This document shows, piece by piece, positions 1 through 6,246 of a stretch of 12,264 nt of DNA. Within the stretch, counting starts at the first letter, position 1. Each line of letters opens with the position of its first letter. The stretch is from DASUPK01 sp035265665. GTDB taxonomy: Bacteria; Actinomycetota; Thermoleophilia; Solirubrobacterales; 70-9. The stretch is from positions 1 to 12,264 of the forward strand of contig DATFOK010000082.1 in assembly GCA_035265665.1 (NCBI GenBank), given 5' to 3'. The notes under the pieces are model-generated. The model made no database searches and was not told the origin of the DNA. It worked only from the letters and a program-made list of their open reading frames with translations. A program made the position numbers and the translations under genes.

Positions 1-371
1 ACAGCCGCATTGCCGTTCATGGCTGGTTCGCCGAGCCGGCGGTGATCCTCAGCGAGGCGATCGAGGAACCGCAGCAGCGCCGCGTGTTCGAGGCGACGCT
101 CGCGATGCTCCTGCAGACCCTCCGCGACGTCGACGGTGTGCACGGACATGTGACGGCCCGGGTCGATCTGAGCAGTGAGGGCGAGGTCGCAGATAGCCGG
201 ATCGTTTCGAGCTCCCTGATCTCCACCGGCGACGACTCGGCGGAAAGCATCGAGCGAGCGATCATTGACTTCCTCGCCAGCTCGAGCTTCCCGCCTCCTC
301 AAGGCGAAGGGTGGGCTGTCATCCCCGTATCACTGCCTGTAGAGCAGGGACAGACCGAGCGAGAGGGGTAA
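1..371 (+). CDS. C-terminal part of a probable 2OG-Fe(II) oxygenase carrying an AgmX/TonB-like tail (5' truncated by window edge)
   Basis: The frame is open from the first bases and ends at TAA 369-371, so this is the 3' end of a longer gene. The fragment begins S-R-I-A-V-H-G-W-F. This resembles the last strand of 2-oxoglutarate/Fe(II) dioxygenases of the prolyl-hydroxylase type, where R-x-S/A binds 2-oxoglutarate and GWF follows. The metal ligands would lie upstream, outside the window. The remaining ~100 residues resemble the AgmX/PglI (TonB-C-like) tail: a 'G-H-V-T-A-R-V-D' strand, 'EGEVADSRIVSSSL', a helix, then 'FPPPQGEGWAVIPVSLPV'. The cysteines usual in that tail are missing. The oxygenase call rests on about nine residues and is tentative; the tail match is better. 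The gene converges on the R2lox-like gene with a 37-bp gap in which I see no terminator. Confidence 0.6.
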   Translation, partial: SRIAVHGWFAEPAVILSEAIEEPQQRRVFEATLAMLLQTLRDVDGVHGHVTARVDLSSEGEVADSRIVSSSLISTGDDSAESIERAIIDFLASSSFPPPQGEGWAVIPVSLPVEQGQTEREG

Positions 372-408
372 GGCTTTCTCCCAAAGGCGGAGGCGGTCGA
401 TTGGGGGG

Positions 409-1695
409 CTACTCGATTGAAGTGGGTCTCGGCGGGAAGATCTTCGGCATCCGAGCAAGCTGGCGGAGCGAGCCGCGTGGCTTGAGCTTGCGGCGCAGGA
501 TCGCCTTCCGCGCGTCCTGCCCGCGGATCGAGATGTCGACCCAGTCGGCCCAGGTGGTCCGCAGGGTGAGATCCGGGTCGTCGGCGAGGCCAGGAGCGGA
601 GCTGGTCGAGCCGTTGTCGATCCGCACGTGCCACGGCTCGGCGTCCTCGAAGCGCCACTGAATGGTCACCGGGCGGTCGACCGCGTCAGTGTGCGCGGAG
701 CGTGCGATCACGTCGAAGAGGATCGACTCGACCTCCGGATCCACCGTGGGCTTGCCGTTCGGCTCGCCGAGGACGCCGGCGCGGAGCAGCTTGATCTGCC
801 GCTTGGCGCGCTCCTCATGGGGCATCTCCGGATCGAAGGGGTAGATCCCGGGCGGCATCTCTGAAAGTGGGTAACCGGTCGCCTTCCACTTCATCTCTAC
901 CGACCTCATCCCGAAGGCGTAGATCTGCTCGAGGGTGAAGCCGTACTCGGTCGTGTAGCGCTCGTCCCAGCCGGGCGGCACGAACACGCCGGTTACCCAG
1001 GGGAGCACCTCGCGGAGCAGCTCGGTGACCGCCGCCTTGCACTCCTCAGACTCCTGGAAGAGCTCGGAGAGCACCTTGACCCCGAAGCCGATGTGGCGTT
1101 GCTCGTCGCGCGAGACCCGCTCCATGCCGGCGCTGAAGCCGGGCATCGTCCCGGCCTTGGCGAAGAAGTCCTCGATGAAGTGCTGGCCGGGCTGGGCCAT
1201 CGTCGCCTCGATGACCATGTGGTAGAGCGTGATCGCCTGGGCGAACTTGGGGAGGGAACGGTCCCGGTGGAGCTCGTCGACCATCCGCTCGAGCCGGCCG
1301 AAGACGTTGCGGTAGCCCCAGCCGAGGTTTGACTCGGTGAACTCGAGGCCGGTGGCGATGTCGCCCTCGACACCGATCACCTCCTTGAAGAACCGGTGAA
1401 AGAAGACGGCGTGGCGGACCTCATCGACCTGCTGCGTGGCGAGGAAGTACTTCTGCTCCTCTTTGGGGGCGGCCTCTATATAGGGGGAGAGGCCGTCGGC
1501 GACGGCGTCCTCGCCATAGAAGAACATCGAATAGATCCAGAGGGCGGACTTCCTCTGGATCTCATTCAACGAGTCCCAGCCCTTGCGGTCCTCGGAGAAG
1601 TCGAGCTCGGTCGCCTTCCAATTGCCCTCCTCCCAGCGGCGGTAGAGGTCGTCGTAGGTGATCTGCTGGGCGATGCTCTGCTGCGCGACCGACAT
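409..1695 (-). CDS. R2lox-like di-metal ligand-binding oxidase fused to a C-terminal SCP2 sterol/lipid-carrier domain
   Basis: This 428-residue protein has two parts. Residues ~10-300 form a ferritin-like four-helix bundle of the ribonucleotide-reductase R2 superfamily. Its six metal ligands fit E62, E92-x-x-H95, E163 and E198-x-x-H201. V65 lies three residues after the first Glu, and Y158 lies five before E163. These are the spacings of the Val-Tyr crosslink pair in Mycobacterium tuberculosis R2lox (V71 after E68, Y162 before E167), so this looks like an R2-like ligand-binding oxidase and not a nucleotide reductase. R2lox proteins bind a long-chain fatty acid; the natural substrate is unknown. 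Residues ~325-421 match SCP2 ('DDPDLTL', 'DWVDISIRGQDARKAIL', 'KLKPRGSL'), a hydrophobic-ligand carrier fold. Ordinary R2lox is ~310 residues, so the SCP2 part is an addition. A good GGAGG at 1701-1705 (complement) supports the ATG at 1695. A TetR gene diverges from it across a palindromic operator. Confidence 0.88.
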   Translation of the reverse strand: MSVAQQSIAQQITYDDLYRRWEEGNWKATELDFSEDRKGWDSLNEIQRKSALWIYSMFFYGEDAVADGLSPYIEAAPKEEQKYFLATQQVDEVRHAVFFHRFFKEVIGVEGDIATGLEFTESNLGWGYRNVFGRLERMVDELHRDRSLPKFAQAITLYHMVIEATMAQPGQHFIEDFFAKAGTMPGFSAGMERVSRDEQRHIGFGVKVLSELFQESEECKAAVTELLREVLPWVTGVFVPPGWDERYTTEYGFTLEQIYAFGMRSVEMKWKATGYPLSEMPPGIYPFDPEMPHEERAKRQIKLLRAGVLGEPNGKPTVDPEVESILFDVIARSAHTDAVDRPVTIQWRFEDAEPWHVRIDNGSTSSAPGLADDPDLTLRTTWADWVDISIRGQDARKAILRRKLKPRGSLRQLARMPKIFPPRPTSIE

Positions 1696-1760
1696 CGGTG
1701 CCTCCGATCTTTATCCACGGCGGCCACCAACACCGCCGCCGAATGATCCGCTCACTCGCC

Positions 1761-1767
1761 TATAGTA
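1761..1767. promoter_or_regulatory. Overlapping divergent -10 elements for the oxidase and tetR
   Basis: In a 97-bp GC-rich gap, the A/T-rich run at 1761-1768 reads TATAGT on the plus strand (1761-1766) and TACTAT on the minus strand (1767-1762). Both fit the actinobacterial TANNNT pattern. Transcription toward tetR would start near 1773, about 20 nt before its GTG. Transcription toward the oxidase would start near 1755, leaving a ~60-nt leader containing the GGAGG. No convincing -35 hexamer is visible for either. Assignment is from pattern only. Confidence 0.45.
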
Positions 1768-1789
1768 ACTGACTGACTAGTCAGTTAGT
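1768..1789. promoter_or_regulatory. Palindromic TetR-type operator
   Basis: A 22-bp dyad is centred between 1778 and 1779. Its 14-bp core ACTGACTAGTCAGT (1772-1785) is a perfect palindrome. The arms extend through three further complementary pairs (1768-1770 with 1787-1789) with one mismatched pair (1771/1786). Size and symmetry suit a TetR dimer or pair of dimers. The site lies just upstream of the TetR start and directly behind the minus-strand -10 of the oxidase gene. Binding should therefore block oxidase transcription and probably tetR itself. Confidence 0.75.
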
Positions 1790-1792
1790 AGC

Positions 1793-2446
1793 GTGAGTCC
1801 CGTCACACAGACACGCAAGGGAGTTCAACCGCGGGCGCGGATGGCGGCGGCCGACCGCCGTGCCGCGATTCTCGATGCGGCCCGCTCGGCCTTTGCGGAC
1901 CGCGGCTATCACGAGACCTCGCTCGATTCCGTCGCCGAGCGGGCGGGCGTCTCGAAGGCCCTCCTCTATGAGCACTTCGGCTCGAAGCGCGAGCTGTACG
2001 TGGCGATGCTCGAGATGCACGTCCATGAGCTGGTCGAGCGGATCAGCGGGGCGGTGGCCGGCGCCGAGCCCGGCGAGCCCCGGATGCTCGCGGGCGTCGA
2101 GGCCTTCTTCGGCTTCGTCGAGGAGCGGCGCGGTGCCTGGCGGATCATGTTCCGGAACGCAGATGATCCCGATGTCGCGCTGCGGCTCGACCGCCTCCGC
2201 GATGAGGTCGCCGCCGCGATCGTCCAGCTGATGAGCGAGGAGGCCGAGCGGAAGGGCCTGGATTTCCCGAAGCTCCCCCAGTTCGTCGAGATGATCGCCC
2301 AGCAGATGGTGGGCGCGATGCAGTCCCTGGCCGACTGGTGGGACCTGCACCGCAAGGTGCCGAAGAAGGAGGTCGTACAGGCGGCGATGGACTTCGCCTG
2401 GGTCGGCCAGGAGCGGATCAGCCAGGGCGAGCGCTGGTCGGGCTGA
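1793..2446 (+). CDS. TetR/AcrR-family transcriptional regulator
   Basis: This 217-residue protein has the usual TetR size. Residues ~21-70 form the N-terminal DNA-binding domain: 'RRAAILDAARSAFADRGY', then the helix-turn-helix 'TSLDSVAERAGVSKALLYEHF', then 'GSKRELY'. The rest is a helical ligand-binding and dimerisation domain typical of the family; its effector cannot be read from sequence. It diverges from the R2lox-SCP2 gene across a palindrome and most likely represses that gene and itself. In M. tuberculosis R2lox also has a TetR-family neighbour (Rv0232 beside Rv0233), which supports a functional pairing. The start is uncertain. GTG 1793 lies only 3 bp after the operator and has no Shine-Dalgarno. 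ATG 1841 would remove 16 basic residues but has only a distant AAGGGAG at 1817-1823. The cupin gene follows 23 bp downstream and may be co-transcribed. Confidence 0.92.
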   Translation: MSPVTQTRKGVQPRARMAAADRRAAILDAARSAFADRGYHETSLDSVAERAGVSKALLYEHFGSKRELYVAMLEMHVHELVERISGAVAGAEPGEPRMLAGVEAFFGFVEERRGAWRIMFRNADDPDVALRLDRLRDEVAAAIVQLMSEEAERKGLDFPKLPQFVEMIAQQMVGAMQSLADWWDLHRKVPKKEVVQAAMDFAWVGQERISQGERWSG

Positions 2447-2469
2447 CTCCGTCCGGATAGGCTCGGGCC

Positions 2470-3000
2470 GTGCTCGAGGTCGGGCAGCGATACAGCAGCG
2501 AGCGCGGCACCTGGATCCAGATCACCGACCGCTCCGGCGGTCGCATGTCCTTCGAGCGCCACTACGCCTCTCGGACCGGGAAGGCCGACCCGCACTACCA
2601 CCTCGACTTCACCCAGACCTGGGAGGCGCTCTCAGGCGCGGGAGAGATCGAGGTCGATGGCCAGGTGCGGGAGCTGCGAGCCGGCGATCGGATGGTGGTG
2701 GAGCCGGGGACCCCTCACCGCGATCCCTACCTGCCGGGCGAGGGCGAATTTCACGTTCGCGGCAGCTTCGATCCCGATAAGGACTTCATCGAGCTCTACG
2801 CCGAGGACTGGGCCCATCACATGCGCGCGGGGACGGTCACCGACCAGGACGAGATGCCGCTGATGCAGGTCCTTGTCATCGCCAGGGCCACCGGGGCTCG
2901 CTCCTACACCACTCGGGTGCCCAAGACGCTCCAGGAGGTCTCGCTCCCCTTGGCTGCGGCCTTCGGCCGGCTCCGCGGCTTCAAGCCGAGCCACGACTGA
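2470..3000 (+). CDS. Single-domain cupin protein
   Basis: This is a 176-residue protein with one cupin beta-barrel at residues ~25-105. Probable metal ligands are H42 and H44 in 'DPHYHLDF', Q49 or E52, and H83 in 'EPGTPHRDPY'. The loop 'GEIEVDGQVRELRAGDRMVV' between the two motifs is classic for cupins. Motif 1 has Q49 at the position usually occupied by Glu, and motif 2 has E78 where Pro is usual, so it is a divergent member. A helical tail (~110-176) follows. No signal peptide is visible, so it is probably cytosolic. The substrate cannot be inferred; cupins of this build include dioxygenases, isomerases and small-molecule sensors. The start is GTG 2470 with a weak GGATAGG upstream. It lies 23 bp after tetR and 9 bp before the glycosyltransferase gene, so a shared transcript is plausible. 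Confidence 0.82.
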   Translation: MLEVGQRYSSERGTWIQITDRSGGRMSFERHYASRTGKADPHYHLDFTQTWEALSGAGEIEVDGQVRELRAGDRMVVEPGTPHRDPYLPGEGEFHVRGSFDPDKDFIELYAEDWAHHMRAGTVTDQDEMPLMQVLVIARATGARSYTTRVPKTLQEVSLPLAAAFGRLRGFKPSHD

Positions 3001-3009
3001 CCCCGCTCC

Positions 3010-4482
3010 GTGCCAGGGACGAGACCGGTCAGCAAGTCCGTGTTGGGGATTGCCGCTGCTGTGGTGCTGCTGCTCGTCTCCTTCGCCTCCGGTTACGGCT
3101 ACCACCGCGACGAGCTCTATTTCCTCGCCGCTGGCAAGCACCTGGCCTGGGGGTACGCCGACCAGGGTCCCCTGACCCCCCTGATTGCCCGGGCGATGAG
3201 CGAGATCGCGCCGGACTCGCTCACCGTCCTCCGGCTGCCCTCGGCGCTGTCGGCGGGACTGGTCGTGCTGATCACCGGTCTGCTCGCGCGAGAGTTCGGC
3301 GGCGGGCCTCGGGCGCAGGCGATCGCTGCGGCGTCCGCGGCGGTCGGCGTGATCGTCCTGTTCACCGGGCACCTGCTCAGCACCTCGACCTTCGACCTGC
3401 TCGCCTGGACGGTAATCACCTGGCTCGTTATCCGGGCTGTCCGGACGGGCGATGACCGGCTCTGGGTGCTCGCCGGCGCTGTACTCGGCGTCGCCCTCCT
3501 CAACAAGCCGCTGCCGGCTTTTCTCGCCCTCGGCCTGCTCGCCGGTGTCGCGATCTCTGGCCCGCGACGTCTGCTTCGCAACCCGTATGTCTGGATCGGC
3601 GGTGCCCTGGCGTTCCTGCTCTTCTCCCCCTGGCTCATCTGGCAGGCCGACCATGGATGGCCCCAGATCGACGTGTCGCGCGCGATCGCTCGAGGGGAGT
3701 CGGCGAGCTCGGAGGCCTGGTGGGCGATCGTGCCCTTCCAGTTACTGCTGATCAGCCCGGTGCTTGCGCCGATCTGGATCGCTGGCCTGGTACGGCTGTT
3801 CCGCGACCCGGTCTTGAGCGAATTCCGTTTCCTCGCCTGGACCTGGGTCGTCCTTGCTGTGGTCTTCATGGCGAGCGGGGGCAAGCCTTACTACCTGGCC
3901 GGGCTGCTGCCGGCACTCCTGGGGGCCGGTGCCGTCTGGGTGGACGAGTGGCTGGAACGCGGCCGCCGAACAGTCCGATATGCGCTGCTCGTGGGCTCGG
4001 TCGCGGTGAGCGGCCTCATCGGAGTGCTCATTTCGCTGCCGGTTCTGCCCGAGGAGGACGCGGATGCGGCCGTCTCGATGAACGAGGATGTTGGGGAAAC
4101 GATCGGCTGGCCGGAGTTCGCTGAGCAGGTCGCCGCGGTCTACAGCGGGTTGCCCAACACGGAGCGTGCCGTGATCCTCACCCGCAACTACGGACAGGCC
4201 GGGGCGATCGACCGCTATCGGAGCGACCTGAGTCTGCCCGGCGCCTACAGCGGGCACAACGCCTACTGGGGCTGGGGCCCGCCCCCCGACGGCGCAGCGC
4301 CCGTCGTCGCTATTGGCCTGCCGCCCGACGACCTCGCACAGCTGCGGAACTGCCGCCCCGCAGCCCGCGTCGACAACGGACTCGATATCGATAACGACGA
4401 ACAGGGAACTGAGATCTATGTCTGCGTCGGCCCGCTCCGCTCCTGGTCGAGCGCGTGGGAGTCACTACGCCATCTGGGCTGA
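3010..4482 (+). CDS. GT39/ArnT-like polyprenyl-phosphate-sugar glycosyltransferase, multi-pass membrane protein
   Basis: This is a 490-residue integral membrane protein of the PMT_2/ArnT (GT-C) type. A first membrane helix (residues ~10-27) leads into the external loop 'GYGYHRDELYFLAAGKHLAW', whose D34-E35 pair matches the catalytic Asp-Glu of the fold. 'YADQGPLTP' and 'ALLNKPLP' are also family-typical. About ten hydrophobic segments run to residue ~345. A soluble extracytoplasmic C-terminal domain follows with 'NYGQAGAIDRYRSDL', 'LPGAYSGHNAYWGWGPP' and a late Cys. The family moves a sugar from a polyprenyl-phosphate donor to protein, lipid or wall polymer on the outer face; the acceptor here is unknown. 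GTG 3010 is the earliest start after the cupin stop, but no Shine-Dalgarno is evident. GTG 3040 is an alternative that keeps all helices. The stop nearly touches the convergent glyS stop. Confidence 0.85.
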   Translation: MPGTRPVSKSVLGIAAAVVLLLVSFASGYGYHRDELYFLAAGKHLAWGYADQGPLTPLIARAMSEIAPDSLTVLRLPSALSAGLVVLITGLLAREFGGGPRAQAIAAASAAVGVIVLFTGHLLSTSTFDLLAWTVITWLVIRAVRTGDDRLWVLAGAVLGVALLNKPLPAFLALGLLAGVAISGPRRLLRNPYVWIGGALAFLLFSPWLIWQADHGWPQIDVSRAIARGESASSEAWWAIVPFQLLLISPVLAPIWIAGLVRLFRDPVLSEFRFLAWTWVVLAVVFMASGGKPYYLAGLLPALLGAGAVWVDEWLERGRRTVRYALLVGSVAVSGLIGVLISLPVLPEEDADAAVSMNEDVGETIGWPEFAEQVAAVYSGLPNTERAVILTRNYGQAGAIDRYRSDLSLPGAYSGHNAYWGWGPPPDGAAPVVAIGLPPDDLAQLRNCRPAARVDNGLDIDNDEQGTEIYVCVGPLRSWSSAWESLRHLG

Positions 4483-4484
4483 GC

Positions 4485-5858
4485 TCAGGCGGCGGCCTTC
4501 AGCTTCGGCGAGGTCCAGGGCTCCTTCAGCCGCCCTGTGAGCTCCTCGCCCAGCTCAGCGATCGGGAGGCGCACCTGCTCGAGTGAGTCGCGGTCGCGCA
4601 GGGTGACCGTGTCGTCGTCCATCGTCTGGTGGTCGACGGTGACGCCCCAGGGGGTGCCGATCTCGTCCTGGCGGCGGTAGCGCTTGCCGATCGAGCCGCC
4701 GGTGTCGTACTCCGCGGGCAACAGCTCGCGCAGCCCCTCGTAGACCTCGCGCGCCTTCTCGGGCTGCCCGTCCTTGTTCACCAAGGGCAGGACGGCAACC
4801 TTGACGGGCGCGAGCTTGGGATGGAGGCGCAGCACCGTCCGCTCCCGGCCCTCTACCTCCTCGGTCTCATAAGCGTCGATCATGAACGAGAGCATCGCGC
4901 GGTCGACCCCGGCCGCCGGCTCGACCACGTGGGGGACGTAGCGCTCGCCGCTGCCCGAGTCGACGTACTCGAGCTTGTCGCCCGAGAACTTCGCGTGTTG
5001 GGTGAGGTCGAAGTCGCCGCGGTTGGCGATCCCCTCGAGCTCTGACCAGCCCATCGGGAAGTCGTATTCGACGTCCGAGGTCGCGCTCGAGTAGTGCGAG
5101 AGCTCGTCGGCGCCATGGGCCCGCAGCCGGAGCTTCTCCGGCCGGATGCCGAGCTCGGTGTACCAGCGCAGCCGCTCCTCCATCCAGTACTCGTGCCACT
5201 GGCCGGCGTCCGCCGGGGGGACGAAGAACTCCATCTCCATCTGCTCGAACTCGAGGGTCCGGAAGATGAAGTTGCCGGGAGTGATCTCGTTGCGGAAGGA
5301 CTTGCCGATCTGGGCGATGCCGAACGGCGGCTTCTTGCGCGCGAACTGCAGGACGTTCTTGAAGTTGATGAAGATCCCCTGGGCCGTCTCGGGGCGCAGG
5401 TAGGCGTTGTTGGAATCGTCGTGCACTGGGCCGACGTACGTCTCGAACATCAGATTGAACTGGCGCGGCTCCGAGAGCTCGCCGCCGCAGACCGGGCAGC
5501 GGATCTCGCCCTCCGCGTTCTCGTCGCCGAGCTGCTCCTCGCGCAGGTCGTCCTCGCGGAAACGCCGCTTGCACTCGCCGAGGCACTGGACGAGCGGATC
5601 GGTGAAGCCGGCGAGATGCCCGGACGCCTCCCAGACCCTGGGGTTCTGGATGATCGCCGAGTCGAGGGCGACGATGTCGTCGCGCTCCTGCAGCATCGAG
5701 CGCCACCACTCGTTCTTGACGTTGTTCTTGAGCAGGACCCCGTAGTGCCCGTAGTCGTAGGTGTTGGCGAATCCGCCGTAGATCTCCGACGCCGGGAAGA
5801 TGAATCCGCGCCGCTTGCAGAGCGCGACTATCTCCTCGAGCTTGGTGAGCTCAGCCAT
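4485..5858 (-). CDS. glyS: Glycyl-tRNA synthetase (single-chain, alpha2 class II type)
   Basis: This cytosolic enzyme charges tRNA-Gly with glycine using ATP. From ATG 5858 it is 457 residues, close to the length of actinobacterial one-chain GlyRS. 'FPASEIYGGFANTYDYGHYG' lies near the N-terminus. Class II motif 2 is 'FRNEITPGNFIFRTLEFEQ' (F188-R189-N190-E191) and motif 3 is 'EPAAGVDRAMLSFM'. A zinc-binding insertion uses C92, C96, C121 and C124; the first pair is C-x3-C where C-x2-C is more usual. The C-terminal ~110 residues are the HGTP anticodon-binding domain ('APVKVAVLPLV', 'GKRYRRQDEIGTPWGVTVD'). A GTG at 5921 would add 21 residues unlike the family and run into the fmdB promoter zone, so ATG 5858 is preferred although it lacks a clear Shine-Dalgarno. 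The gene converges on the glycosyltransferase gene with 2 bp between stops, sharing the palindrome TGAGCTCA (4480-4487). Confidence 0.95.
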   Translation of the reverse strand: MAELTKLEEIVALCKRRGFIFPASEIYGGFANTYDYGHYGVLLKNNVKNEWWRSMLQERDDIVALDSAIIQNPRVWEASGHLAGFTDPLVQCLGECKRRFREDDLREEQLGDENAEGEIRCPVCGGELSEPRQFNLMFETYVGPVHDDSNNAYLRPETAQGIFINFKNVLQFARKKPPFGIAQIGKSFRNEITPGNFIFRTLEFEQMEMEFFVPPADAGQWHEYWMEERLRWYTELGIRPEKLRLRAHGADELSHYSSATSDVEYDFPMGWSELEGIANRGDFDLTQHAKFSGDKLEYVDSGSGERYVPHVVEPAAGVDRAMLSFMIDAYETEEVEGRERTVLRLHPKLAPVKVAVLPLVNKDGQPEKAREVYEGLRELLPAEYDTGGSIGKRYRRQDEIGTPWGVTVDHQTMDDDTVTLRDRDSLEQVRLPIAELGEELTGRLKEPWTSPKLKAAA

Positions 5859-5937
5859 GGGCGCAGCGTAGAGGGCGCGCTCTGCGGAGGTTCGCGTTCG
5901 CGGCCCGACGACACCGCCCACTACCCTCTTCCTCCCG
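5859..5937. promoter_or_regulatory. Divergent glyS/fmdB intergenic region
   Basis: These 79 bp must carry the start signals for both flanking genes. I see no TANNNT box with a matching -35, no T-box-like structure, and no purine-rich ribosome site ahead of either ATG. The tract before the fmdB ATG is pyrimidine-rich (CTACCCTCTTCCTCCCG), which would suit a leaderless or Shine-Dalgarno-free start. A weak dyad AGAG...CTCT flanks GGCGCG around 5871-5884. Confidence 0.4.
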
Positions 5938-6246
5938 ATGCCGATCTACGAGTACCGCTGCCTGAACGGACACACCTTCGAGGTGGTCCAGAGCATGTCC
6001 GACGACCCGGTCGAGACCTGCGAGGTGTGCGGCGCGCCCGTTGAACGGGTCTTTCACCCGGTCGCGGTGCACTTCAAGGGCCCGGGCTTCTACACGACCG
6101 ACTACGCCAAGAAGGCCAAGGCGGGGGCGGCGAAGGACGGGGCCTCATCCGGCGACTCGGGAGGCTTGGATTCCGACACCTCGAGCGAGAAGAAGTCCTC
6201 CTCGAACGGCGGCGACAAGGCCGCCTCCAAGCCGAGCTCGGACTAG
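5938..6246 (+). CDS. FmdB-family zinc-ribbon protein
   Basis: This 102-residue protein opens with the FmdB signature 'MPIYEYRCLNGHTFE', followed by 'ETCEVCGAPVERVF'. The probable zinc ligands are C8, H12, C28 and C31. The first knuckle is CxxGH and not the commoner CxxCG. The core ends near residue 65 ('FKGPGFYTTDYAKK'), a stretch conserved in the family. The last ~38 residues are a low-complexity Ser/Gly/Lys/Asp tail, probably disordered. FmdB-like proteins are small putative regulatory or assembly proteins with no settled biochemical role. It diverges from glyS. Its TAG overlaps the convergent LCP stop by 4 bp (CTAG, 6243-6246). Confidence 0.9.
   Translation: MPIYEYRCLNGHTFEVVQSMSDDPVETCEVCGAPVERVFHPVAVHFKGPGFYTTDYAKKAKAGAAKDGASSGDSGGLDSDTSSEKKSSSNGGDKAASKPSSD

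Noticed and set aside
372..408. Bidirectional terminator between the oxygenase-like gene and the R2lox gene
   Set aside because: The 37 bp contain no complementary arms of useful length.
2632..3654. 340-codon minus-strand frame opposite the cupin and glycosyltransferase
   Set aside because: It crosses two well-supported plus-strand genes and reads as Arg/Gly/Glu/Gln-rich low-complexity sequence with no motif.
5871..5884. Dyad AGAG..CTCT upstream of glyS as an operator or T-box element
   Set aside because: The arms are only four bases in GC-rich DNA, and there is no T-box sequence or specifier hairpin.
5859..5921. Longer glyS start at GTG 5921
   Set aside because: It adds 21 residues unlike GlyRS and uses up the divergent promoter region; homologues begin near the ATG at 5858.
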